DNA of 7,394 nt. Source: Spirochaetaceae bacterium UBA6089 (GTDB lineage: Bacteria > Spirochaetota > Spirochaetia > Treponematales > Rectinemataceae). The stretch is from NCBI GenBank assembly GCA_002435985.1, contig DIXD01000025.1, positions 1 to 7,394 on the forward strand, written 5' to 3'. Position 1 is the first letter of the stretch. Every line of letters starts with the position of its first letter. The notes below the pieces were generated by a model. It saw only the letters and a list, made by a program, of their open reading frames with translations, did not search any database and was not told where the DNA came from. Shown here one piece after another: positions 1 to 5,974 of the stretch. A program made the position numbers and the translations under genes.

Positions 1-422
1 TCGGGCGATAAAAGCCCGCCCATGAAAGAGCGAGCGAGCGTGAGCATGGGATTGTTCATGATGAGCGGAAGGTTGGGTTTTCCTCCCAAAATCCGCAGGT
101 TGATCGAATACAGGCCCGTCATCGTGACAATCCCTGCAAGGAGGGGCGGCACCTTGAGCCTGTGGTGCACCGTTGCGGTGATAAAGCCCGCCGCTCCACC
201 GGCGAGAAAACCAGCCAGCATTCCCGCAGGGACAGCGAGCGCCTTTACAAGGCCATTCGGCGAAAGACTCACCGCCTGGGCGATCACCGCCCCCGCCGCG
301 GCTCCTGCGGGGAAAGAGCCCTCTACCGTCAGGTCAGGAAAATCCAAAACCCGAAAACTGACGAACACACCGAGCGCAAGAATGCCGTAGATGAGCCCTT
401 CGACGAGAATTCCCTCGACCAT
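1..422 (-). CDS. ABC transporter permease, TrpY-like (COG4120/PF02653), 3' part missing
   Basis: The first 140 codons of a membrane permease read leftwards from an ATG at 420-422 and run off the window edge; a full protein of this family is about 290-300 residues. I translated this frame by hand. The N-terminus is hydrophobic (residues 8-24) and is followed by the family block FRVLDFPDLTVEGSFPAGAA (23-42). Further hydrophobic segments lie at about 62-86 and 92-112, with the block VPPLLAGIVTMTGLYSINLR at 91-110. These blocks are typical of the uncharacterised permeases that pair with COG2984 binding proteins. The start is 3 bases after the stop of the binding-protein gene, with GGAAG about 9 bases upstream inside that gene, so the two are co-transcribed and probably translationally coupled. 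An ATPase gene is expected to follow beyond the edge. The substrate cannot be read from the permease; tryptophan or another aromatic amino acid is a family-based guess. Confidence 0.88.
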   Translation of the reverse strand, partial: MVEGILVEGLIYGILALGVFVSFRVLDFPDLTVEGSFPAGAAAGAVIAQAVSLSPNGLVKALAVPAGMLAGFLAGGAAGFITATVHHRLKVPPLLAGIVTMTGLYSINLRILGGKPNLPLIMNNPMLTLARSFMGGLLSP

Positions 423-425
423 CGG

Positions 426-1412
426 TCACTTCCGCGTAAGCTGGCCATCGGAAATAATCACTTTTGCCCTGTCTATAATCGACTGGTCAACTGAAACGCC
501 TATACTTTTGGCCGTATCGAGATTGAGCACAAAGGTCATGTCCTCACTGTCCTTGGGCAAGAAGGCCGGAATGTCCACGGTTTTTTCTCCATTCAATACG
601 CGCACCACGATTTTGCCCGTCGCCACGCCCATGCGATAGTAGTCGTAGCCCAGCGCTGCAAGCACGGGAATCGTTTCGGCCGACGAGGGGTCTGCCGTCA
701 CTATGGGAATCTTCTTCTCGAGCGCCACCTCGGCAAGGCCGCTCAGCGCTGAGAATACTGTGTTGTCGTTCCCGAGGTACAGGCCGTCGATACGCCCCTC
801 GATGGAGAGGAGCGCCTGCTTGGCCTCCGACGAATTCGTGATGGTCGATTCGACATATTCGAGGCCGTTCTCCTGGCAGTATGACTTCACGATCGCGGCG
901 AGCGCCACCGAGTTGGCCTCGCCGGAAGCGTAGATGTTGCCGACGCGCTTTATATCCGGTTTTAGGGAGCGGAGCAGATCGAGCTGCTCGCGCACGGGAG
1001 TCATGTCGGAAGTACCGGTGATGTTGGCACCGCCCTTGTCCATACTCGCCACAAGGCCCGCAGATACGGGATCGGTTACGGCCGAATAGATGACCGGTCT
1101 GTCCTTTATCTGATTCGCGAGCGCTTGAGCCGTCGGCGTTGCGATGCCCACGGCGAGGGCAACCTTTTGCTGTTTGAAGCGCTGCGCGATCTGGGCCGCG
1201 GTGTTCATGTCCGCATTCGCGTTCTGAAGATCTATTGTATAATCGGGTTTGGACGCAGACAGCTCATCGACGATACCTTTCTCGATGGCATCGAGCGCAG
1301 GGTGCGAGACGAACTTTGCGACACCGATGATCTTTTCGCTCTTCGGAGCGCAGGAGAAGAGCAAGATGCCGACAATTCCGAGTGCGGCAAAGAGCCTAGT
1401 AGTACGATGCAT
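426..1412 (-). CDS. ABC transporter substrate-binding lipoprotein, TrpX-like (COG2984/PF04392)
   Basis: A 328-residue binding protein, normal for the family. The ATG at 1410-1412 is chosen over a GTG/ATG-less extension upstream because AAGGAGG lies 7 bases before it and a lipoprotein signal begins there: basic MHRTTR, a hydrophobic core at 8-19, and lipobox L18-F-S-C21. The mature protein would start at Cys21 and be anchored to a membrane. Family blocks are HPALDAIEKGI (37-47), ATPTAQALAN (91-100), VTDPVSAGLV (112-121), NITGTSDMTPVREQL (130-144), NDNTVFSAL (215-223) and LGYDYYRMG (254-262). They fit a two-lobed fold that delivers a small ligand to the adjacent permease. Some members of this family bind tryptophan or phenylalanine, but the ligand here is inferred at best. 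It is the first gene of a leftward operon driven from the promoter at 1534-1562, which has operator-like dyads. No frameshift or missing domain is seen. Confidence 0.9.
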   Translation of the reverse strand: MHRTTRLFAALGIVGILLFSCAPKSEKIIGVAKFVSHPALDAIEKGIVDELSASKPDYTIDLQNANADMNTAAQIAQRFKQQKVALAVGIATPTAQALANQIKDRPVIYSAVTDPVSAGLVASMDKGGANITGTSDMTPVREQLDLLRSLKPDIKRVGNIYASGEANSVALAAIVKSYCQENGLEYVESTITNSSEAKQALLSIEGRIDGLYLGNDNTVFSALSGLAEVALEKKIPIVTADPSSAETIPVLAALGYDYYRMGVATGKIVVRVLNGEKTVDIPAFLPKDSEDMTFVLNLDTAKSIGVSVDQSIIDRAKVIISDGQLTRK

Positions 1413-1527
1413 ACAAACCTCCTTATGATAAGGCACTACAATGATAAGGCGCACAAAGCGCCCCCGCACAGTCTCGGGTTCGCGCGATCAGACGGCACGG
1501 AATATTTTGTTACTATTTATAGTAACG
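1413..1527 (-). promoter_or_regulatory. Transcribed leader of the TrpX-like gene, with anti-Shine-Dalgarno repeats and hairpin
   Basis: If transcription starts near 1527 the message has a leader of about 115 nt. Just before the gene, ATGATAAGGC occurs twice on the plus strand (1425-1434 and 1441-1450, period 16). In the mRNA each copy reads GCCUUAUCAU, and its CCUUAU is complementary to AUAAGG, which overlaps the AAGGAGG ribosome site. The nearer copy forms the perfect CCTTAT-G-ATAAGG dyad at 1421-1433. A GC-rich hairpin, GGCGC-loop of 5-GCGCC (1448-1462), sits immediately upstream and shares bases with the farther copy. This could control ribosome access, but no known riboswitch is recognised. 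There is no T-box motif and no run of Trp codons in a leader peptide. Confidence 0.4.
1509..1526. promoter_or_regulatory. Perfect 7-4-7 dyad at the predicted start of the leftward transcript
   Basis: GTTACTATTTATAGTAAC has arms GTTACTA and TAGTAAC that are exact reverse complements around TTTA. It begins at about +1 of the leftward promoter, a classic place for a repressor operator. The ACTA...TAGT halves recall the E. coli TrpR operator (GTACTAGTTAACTAGTAC), but the spacing between the halves is two bases shorter, so TrpR binding should not be assumed. Confidence 0.5.
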
Positions 1528-1533
1528 TACGCC

Positions 1534-1562
1534 ATTGTACAGGGTACAAAAAAATTGGTCAA
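1534..1562 (-). promoter_or_regulatory. Sigma-70-type promoter for the TrpX-like operon
   Basis: On the minus strand a -35 box TTGACC (1562-1557; five of six consensus bases) is followed by a 17-bp spacer with a T-tract and a -10 box TACAAT (1539-1534; five of six). The predicted start of transcription is near 1527, about 115 bases before the lipoprotein ATG. The -10 box is inside one dyad and the start site abuts another. Confidence 0.6.
1535..1549. promoter_or_regulatory. Perfect 6-3-6 dyad over the -10 box of the leftward promoter
   Basis: TTGTACAGGGTACAA has exact arms TTGTAC and GTACAA. The left arm lies almost wholly on the leftward -10 box and the right arm lies in the spacer, so a bound protein would block RNA polymerase. 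A further small palindrome, CGTACG (1526-1531), sits between this dyad and the one at 1509-1526. Which protein binds is unknown. Confidence 0.45.
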
Positions 1563-1684
1563 TATGCAGAACCGAAAAAAAAAGAATCTTTTATCCAAAA
1601 AAGACAACCCTTTTCAACTATTGAACACAAACATGCAAAAATTAAAATTTTATGTCATTGATAAATAAAAAGCTTTACTTTTGA
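1563..1684. other. A+T-rich spacer between the two divergent promoters
   Basis: This stretch is strikingly A+T-rich compared with the genes and contains runs of A (for example 1574-1582) that may bend the DNA or act as UP elements. I see no credible gene, leader peptide or terminator. A weaker plus-strand promoter candidate is TTGAAC (1621-1626), a 16-bp gap, and TAAAAT (1643-1648), which could give a second, longer livJ transcript. Confidence 0.5.
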
Positions 1685-1711
1685 TAGAAACACCTTGACA
1701 TGAAGTTTCTA
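1685..1711. promoter_or_regulatory. 7-13-7 inverted repeat centred on the livJ -35 box
   Basis: TAGAAAC (1685-1691) and GTTTCTA (1705-1711) are exact reverse complements 13 bases apart. The centre, at 1698, falls inside the TTGACA -35 box. The arms are 20 bp apart centre to centre, about two helical turns, which would suit a dimer binding one face of the DNA. This is a candidate repressor site for the liv operon; the regulator is not identified. Confidence 0.45.
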
Positions 1712-1723
1712 GACATATATTCT
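1695..1723 (+). promoter_or_regulatory. Sigma-70-type promoter for the liv operon
   Basis: A perfect -35 box TTGACA (1695-1700), a 17-bp spacer and TATTCT (1718-1723; four of six consensus bases) give a predicted start near 1730 and a leader of about 60 nt before livJ. TATATT at 1716-1721 matches the -10 consensus better, but with only a 15-bp gap. A+T-rich DNA upstream could stimulate the promoter. Confidence 0.62.
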
Positions 1724-1754
1724 TCCCACAAATTGGCTTCATTCATTATTTATG

Positions 1755-1773
1755 CGCATGTTTTGTATATGCG
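1755..1773 (+). other. Small hairpin just before the livJ ribosome site
   Basis: In the mRNA, CGCAUG (1755-1760) can pair with UAUGCG (1768-1773) around a 7-base loop, including one G-U pair. It ends one base before GAAGGAGG (1774-1781). It overlaps the palindrome ATGCGCAT (1752-1759). It may stabilise the 5' end or tune translation, or it may be chance. Confidence 0.3.
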
Positions 1774-1789
1774 GAAGGAGGAATACTAG

Positions 1790-2914
1790 ATGAAGCGACG
1801 TAACACGGTGCTTATGGTGTTCGCAATGGTGAGTCTGCTTGTGCTCTCCGGCGCTCAAAGCGCGTTCGGCGCTCCGGTTATTAAGATCGGTGTCGCTGGA
1901 GCTCATTCCGGAGATTTGGCATCCTACGGTCTGCCGACCGTCAATGCCGCCAAGCTCGTGGTCAAGGACATCAATGCCAAGGGTGGCATCAACGGACAGC
2001 TGGTCGAGCTCGTCATCGAGGACGATCAGTGCAAGCCTGAACTGGCGACGAACGCCGCAGCCAAGCTGGTAAGCTCAAGAGTCGTTGCGGTCATTGGCCA
2101 TATCTGCTCGGGAGCCACGAAGGCTGCGCTCGGAATTTATAAGGACTCCGAACTGGTCACCATTTCGCCTTCTGCGACCAACCCCCCACTTACCCAGAGC
2201 GGTGAGTATCCCAACTTCTTTAGGACCATCGCTCCGGACGATGCACAGGCAAAACTCGCAGCCGACTTCCTCACCAAGACGCTCAAGCTGAAGAGAATTG
2301 CGGTCCTCCATGACAAAGGAGACTATGGTAAGGGTTTCGCCGAACTCGTCAAGCAGTATGCCGAGGAAAACGGGGTAACAGTCGCACTGTTCGAGGGTGT
2401 CAATCCGGGCGCCCCGGATTACTCCGCAGTCGTCAATAAAATCGGTAATGCGAAGGTCGACGGTGTAGTGTGGGGAGGTTATCACCCCGAAGCATCCAAG
2501 CTCGTCCAGCAGATGAAGGACAAAGGCATGAATATCCCCTTCATCTCCGATGACGGCGTCAAGGACAACACCTTCATCGAAGTTGCCGGCAAATACGCCG
2601 AAGGTGTCTATGCGACCGGCCCGACCGACACCTCCAGCAATCCGCTCGCGATCAAGGCTATCGAGGATCACAAAAAGGAGTTCGGCTCAGAGCCCGGCGC
2701 CTTCTACCTCAACGCCTATGCCGCCACCCAGGCCCTCCTCAACGCAATTGCAAAAGCCAAATCTACAGACTACGATAAGATTGTCGCAGCGCTGCAGTCC
2801 GAATATGTCGACACAGCGCTCGGGCGGATCAGCTTCGACAAGAGGGGCGACATCATAGGATTCGGATTCTCGGTCTTCCAGGTCCAGAACGGCAAATACG
2901 TAGAATTGAAGTAA
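1790..2914 (+). CDS. livJ: Branched-chain amino-acid ABC transporter, periplasmic binding protein
   Basis: A 374-residue LivJ/LivK-type binding protein (Periplas_BP_6) that captures leucine, isoleucine, valine or related amino acids in the periplasm for LivHMGF. The ATG follows AAGGAGG (1775-1781) by 8 bases. A Sec signal (basic MKRRN, hydrophobic 7-20) probably ends near G27/A28; no lipobox is seen. Lobe 1 begins IKIGVAGAHSGDLASYG (31-47). Cys81 and Cys106 sit in DDQCKP and GHICSG at the same places as the E. coli LivJ disulfide. The ligand-site block ISPSATNPPLT (125-135) is intact, and GDYGKG (177-182) carries the usual tyrosine. At the place of the E. coli ligand-contacting Glu (GPEGV) this protein has Asp255 (SDDGV), by my hand alignment. 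It is the first gene of the liv operon and is separated from livH by a terminator-like hairpin, which would favour excess binding protein. The exact ligand cannot be proved from sequence. Confidence 0.95.
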   Translation: MKRRNTVLMVFAMVSLLVLSGAQSAFGAPVIKIGVAGAHSGDLASYGLPTVNAAKLVVKDINAKGGINGQLVELVIEDDQCKPELATNAAAKLVSSRVVAVIGHICSGATKAALGIYKDSELVTISPSATNPPLTQSGEYPNFFRTIAPDDAQAKLAADFLTKTLKLKRIAVLHDKGDYGKGFAELVKQYAEENGVTVALFEGVNPGAPDYSAVVNKIGNAKVDGVVWGGYHPEASKLVQQMKDKGMNIPFISDDGVKDNTFIEVAGKYAEGVYATGPTDTSSNPLAIKAIEDHKKEFGSEPGAFYLNAYAATQALLNAIAKAKSTDYDKIVAALQSEYVDTALGRISFDKRGDIIGFGFSVFQVQNGKYVELK

Positions 2915-2935
2915 GACCTTATTTGCCAGCTTCTC

Positions 2936-2975
2936 GAAGCCGTTCTGGCATATAGGTCGGAACGGCTTCCTTTTT
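2936..2975 (+). terminator. Intrinsic terminator/attenuator between livJ and livH
   Basis: GAAGCCGTTC (2936-2945) and GAACGGCTTC (2960-2969) pair perfectly over 10 bp. Four more pairs, UGGC with GGUC including two G-U, extend the stem inward and leave a 6-base loop (2950-2955). CTTTTT follows at 2970-2975. This is a convincing Rho-independent terminator for the plus strand only. Because livH follows 26 bases later with no clear promoter of its own, read-through is needed. The hairpin probably lowers expression of the channel and ATPase genes relative to livJ and protects the livJ mRNA end. Competing pairings may make it conditional. Confidence 0.82.
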
Positions 2976-3001
2976 AGAATCCACTTCCCAAGGATCATCA
3001 C

Positions 3002-3904
3002 ATGGAATACTTTTTAAAGCTTTTTCTGAGCGGCACGGCAAAAGGCAGCATCTATGCGCTCATGGCGTTGGGATATACCATGGTCTATGGCATTATTCAG
3101 CTCATAAACTTCGCCCATGGTGAAATTTACATGATCGGCGGCTTTACCGCCCTCATTCTAGGAGGGTTTTTCTTTTCAAAGGGCATGCCTGTCGGTCTCG
3201 TCTTATTCTTTTCGGTGTTGCTTTCCATCATGTATGCGGCCGCATTCGGTTTTACGGTAGAAAAGATCGCCTATCGCCCGCTCCGGGGGAAGCCCCGTCT
3301 TTCAGCGCTCATCAGTGCGATCGGCGTTTCCATAGTCTTACAGAACTTCGTCCTCCTCTCCCAGACCGAAAAATTCTTGCCCTTTCCGTCGTATCTGCCC
3401 GAATTCAGCTGGCTTCAGCCATATAAGGCATATATCAATTCGACCCAACTGATTATCCTTGCAGTGACCACTGTCATCATGGTGCTGCTCACACTGCTGA
3501 TCAAATTCACCCGTACAGGAAAAGCGATGCGCGCGACCGCACAGGACATGCACATGGCCCAGCTCGTCGGCGTCGACGTCAACCGAGTCATTTCAGTGAC
3601 CTTCATCATGGGCTCCGCGCTGGCCGCGATCGGCGGCGTGCTCATTTGTTCTTATATGGGACAGATCAACTACTATATCGGCTTCGTCGCAGGCATCAAG
3701 GCCTTTGTCGCCGCAGTCCTTGGAGGCATCGGGAGTATCCCCGGCGCCGTGCTCGGCAGCTTTATACTCGGCTGGACAGAGAGTTTTGGCACCGGGTATA
3801 TTTCAAGCGACTATGAGGATGCGTTCGCGTTCGTCATCCTCATCGTGATTCTTCTCATTAAGCCCGATGGAATTCTCGGCAGAACTCAGAAACAGAAGGT
3901 ATAA
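3002..3904 (+). CDS. livH: Branched-chain amino-acid ABC transporter permease LivH
   Basis: A 300-residue inner-membrane permease of the LivH family (E. coli LivH is 308). The ATG follows AAGGA (2990-2994) by 7 bases. The early block ALMALGYTMVYGIIQLINFAHGE (19-41) is cut here only for reference: its core GYTMVYGIIQLINFAHGE spans 24-41 and is a LivH hallmark. Others are EKIAYRPLRG (87-96), LISAIGVSI (103-111) and IKPDGILG (286-293). The cytoplasmic coupling loop that meets the ATPases is probably TRTGKAMRATAQDMHMAQLVG (170-190), followed by GSALAAIGGVL (204-214). AAVLGGIGSIPGAVLG is at 237-252. About eight hydrophobic segments can be seen. It forms the channel with LivM, whose start is 3 bases after its stop, with GAAGG 8 bases before that start, so the two should be made in equal amounts. 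Confidence 0.96.
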   Translation: MEYFLKLFLSGTAKGSIYALMALGYTMVYGIIQLINFAHGEIYMIGGFTALILGGFFFSKGMPVGLVLFFSVLLSIMYAAAFGFTVEKIAYRPLRGKPRLSALISAIGVSIVLQNFVLLSQTEKFLPFPSYLPEFSWLQPYKAYINSTQLIILAVTTVIMVLLTLLIKFTRTGKAMRATAQDMHMAQLVGVDVNRVISVTFIMGSALAAIGGVLICSYMGQINYYIGFVAGIKAFVAAVLGGIGSIPGAVLGSFILGWTESFGTGYISSDYEDAFAFVILIVILLIKPDGILGRTQKQKV

Positions 3905-3907
3905 GCC

Positions 3908-5176
3908 ATGAAACCACGCTCAATTCTTACGGATATCGGAAAATCATTGGTGACGGCCGTCTTGTTCATGGTGCTGCTCTTCCCGCTGATGGTGATGAAG
4001 GTCAACGTATCGAGAGGTGTCGCGCAGATCCAATTCCGATGGAACCTTCTTCCGATTGTGGGTATCGGGGCCTTCGTGCTCTCCTATGTGTGGAGAATCG
4101 CCCTCGAGTGGAACGAGCGGCGCGGCAACAACAGGTCCGGAGGTATTTTCAGCAGAACAAAGGCTGTCGCAGGCGTATACCTCGCAAAGTCGGCCGTGCG
4201 TACAAGCTCCTACCTCCTTCTTTTAGCCTTCGTCATCGCCTTTCCCTTTCTATTCGGGATGTACCACACCAACGTCATGATCACCGCCTTCATCTACGTG
4301 ATCCTCGCTCTCGGACTCAACATCGTCGTCGGCCTAGGCGGACTACTGAACCTCGGGTATGCGGCTTTCTTCGGTGTCGGCGCCTATACCTACGGCCTTA
4401 TGTGGAAATATGTCGGCCCCTCATTCGTCGCCGCCGGCATCGATACCGGCTGGTTGTTTTGGATTTCGTTGCCGCTGGCGGGCATCATCGCGACGCTTTT
4501 CGGCATACTGCTGAGTCTTCCCGTGCTGAGACTGCGAGGCGACTATCTGGCCATCATTACGCTGGCTTTCGGCGAAATCTTTCGCATGGTGATGCAGAAT
4601 TCGAGCGATTTTACGGGGGGAGCGACAGGCATAAGCCTCATCCCGAGGCCGTGGTTCTTCGGCCAGAAACTGCCTCCGATCAAGGCGGCGACCTATATCT
4701 ACTTCATCGCCATCGTGCTCGTGATCATCACGATCTTCGTCGTGCGCAGAATCGAGGACTCGAAGGTCGGCCGGGCACTTGAGGCAATGCGCGAAGATGA
4801 AGTCGCCTGCGAGGCGATGGGCATCGATCTCGTCAAAAACAAGCTGATCACCTTCGCGCTCGGCGCGTTCTGGGCAGGGATCGCGGGCGTGCTCATGGCG
4901 GCCCAGACCACCTACATCAACCCCGACAGCTTTACGCTCTGGGAATCGATCATCATCCTCATGGCCGTCGTCATAGGTGGGACAGGCTCGATACCGGGCG
5001 CGATCGGCGGTGCAATTCTCTTAAAGCTCTTGCCCGAGTACTTCAGGGCACTCTCTCAGTACCGCATGCTCATCTACGGCATCGCGATGATCCTCATCAT
5101 CATCTTCAAACCGGAGGGCCTCATTCCCAGGAAGCGTAAACAGTATACCTTCGATAAAAAGGAAGTGACACGATGA
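3908..5176 (+). CDS. livM: Branched-chain amino-acid ABC transporter permease LivM
   Basis: A 422-residue permease, close to E. coli LivM (425). It is longer than LivH because of an N-terminal part (1-95) with two membrane segments (about 13-31 and 45-66) and a basic loop rich in Arg/Asn (about 63-85). The PF02653 core starts near 102. Blocks are GLGGLLNLGYAAFFGVGAY (142-160), RLRGDYLAIITLAFGEIFR (208-226) and TGGATGISLIPRP (236-248). The likely coupling loop is SKVGRALEAMREDEVACEAMG (285-305). IGGTGSIPGAIGG is at 356-368 and KPEGLIP at 401-407. It pairs with LivH to form the transport path in the cytoplasmic membrane. Its TGA overlaps the livG ATG (ATGA at 5173-5176), a sign of translational coupling. 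No unusual residues are noted. Confidence 0.96.
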   Translation: MKPRSILTDIGKSLVTAVLFMVLLFPLMVMKVNVSRGVAQIQFRWNLLPIVGIGAFVLSYVWRIALEWNERRGNNRSGGIFSRTKAVAGVYLAKSAVRTSSYLLLLAFVIAFPFLFGMYHTNVMITAFIYVILALGLNIVVGLGGLLNLGYAAFFGVGAYTYGLMWKYVGPSFVAAGIDTGWLFWISLPLAGIIATLFGILLSLPVLRLRGDYLAIITLAFGEIFRMVMQNSSDFTGGATGISLIPRPWFFGQKLPPIKAATYIYFIAIVLVIITIFVVRRIEDSKVGRALEAMREDEVACEAMGIDLVKNKLITFALGAFWAGIAGVLMAAQTTYINPDSFTLWESIIILMAVVIGGTGSIPGAIGGAILLKLLPEYFRALSQYRMLIYGIAMILIIIFKPEGLIPRKRKQYTFDKKEVTR

Positions 5177-5973
5177 GTACTCAGCACCTCACGACGAATA
5201 AGGCTATTCTGGAAATCGAGGACCTCGTCATGACCTTCGGAGGGTTGCGCGCCATCGACGGGGTCTCGATGCACATCGATGAAGGCGAAATCGCCGCGCT
5301 CATCGGTCCGAACGGTGCGGGCAAAACCACGATTTTCAACTGCATCACCGGCGAGTACAAACCGACGGAAGGCAGAGTCAGAATCCGGGACCGATCCGGC
5401 CGGACCGAGGAGATTCACGGTCTCAAGCCCAATGTCATCAACCAAAAAGGCCTCGCCCGGACGTTTCAGAATATCCGCCTCTTCGGCAACATGAGCGTCC
5501 TCGAAAACGTCATGATAGGTCGACACAACTCGCTCAAGGCGGGAATTTTCAAGGCGATCGTACGCGACGCAGCCACCAGAGAGGAAGAGCAGCGCGTCAT
5601 CGAAGAGAGCTATCTCATCCTCAAAAAGCTTAAACTGGACATGTATGTCAACGAGATGGCCAAAAACCTCCCCTACGGCGAACAGCGGCGCCTGGAGATT
5701 GCGCGCGCTCTCGCAACCGATCCTTTTCTTCTCCTTTTGGACGAGCCTGTCGCAGGCATGAACGCCCAAGAGACAAAAGAGCTCGAAGAGACCATCGACA
5801 TCATCCGAGACCAGGAACATATCACGATTCTGCTCATAGAACACGACATGAGCCTCGTCATGAACGTGAGCGAACGCATCTACGTGCTCGATTACGGCCG
5901 ACTCATCGCCGAAGGCCCACCGAACGAGATCAAGCGAAACCCCGATGTCATCAAGGCATATCTAGGAGAGTAA
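5173..5973 (+). CDS. livG: Branched-chain amino-acid ABC transporter ATP-binding protein LivG
   Basis: A 266-residue cytoplasmic ATPase (E. coli LivG is 255) that powers LivHM together with LivF. In order: Walker A GPNGAGKTT (45-53), Q-loop in ARTFQNIRLF (Q99), signature region LPYGEQRRLEIARAL (166-180), Walker B LLLLDEP (186-192) and H-loop His224 in LIEHDMSL. The signature is LPYGEQ instead of LSGGQ, which is usual for LivG (often LAYGQQ). The long insert between Walker A and the signature and the C-terminal EGPPNEIKRNPDVIKAYLGE (247-266) are also typical of LivG. GGAA lies 8 bases before the ATG, which overlaps the livM stop. The livF start is 1 base after the stop. Confidence 0.96.
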   Translation: MSTQHLTTNKAILEIEDLVMTFGGLRAIDGVSMHIDEGEIAALIGPNGAGKTTIFNCITGEYKPTEGRVRIRDRSGRTEEIHGLKPNVINQKGLARTFQNIRLFGNMSVLENVMIGRHNSLKAGIFKAIVRDAATREEEQRVIEESYLILKKLKLDMYVNEMAKNLPYGEQRRLEIARALATDPFLLLLDEPVAGMNAQETKELEETIDIIRDQEHITILLIEHDMSLVMNVSERIYVLDYGRLIAEGPPNEIKRNPDVIKAYLGE

Positions 5974-5974
5974 T

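Noticed and set aside
1413..1469. N-terminal extension of 19 codons for the TrpX-like lipoprotein
   Set aside because: The downstream ATG at 1412 has an ideal AAGGAGG site and begins a textbook lipoprotein signal; the extension would bury that signal.
1413..1527. T-box or tryptophan leader-peptide control of the TrpX-like operon
   Set aside because: The leader is too short for a typical T-box, lacks its conserved AGGGTGG-type motif, has no terminator before the gene, and the only short leader frame (GTG start) has no Trp codon.
1563..1600. Intrinsic terminator on the minus strand at the long T-tract opposite 1574-1582
   Set aside because: There is a T-run but no G+C-rich stem next to it.
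2075..2671. 198-codon open frame on the minus strand under livJ
   Set aside because: It is a reverse-strand shadow of the livJ coding sequence with no independent support.
4039..4782. 247-codon plus-strand open frame inside livM
   Set aside because: Its protein is very rich in Arg and His with no hydrophobic segments, as expected from an out-of-frame reading of a membrane-protein gene.
5074..5844. 256-codon open frame on the minus strand under livM and livG
   Set aside because: It lies antisense to an intact ATPase whose Walker A, signature and Walker B motifs are all read on the plus strand; there is no ribosome site or family match.
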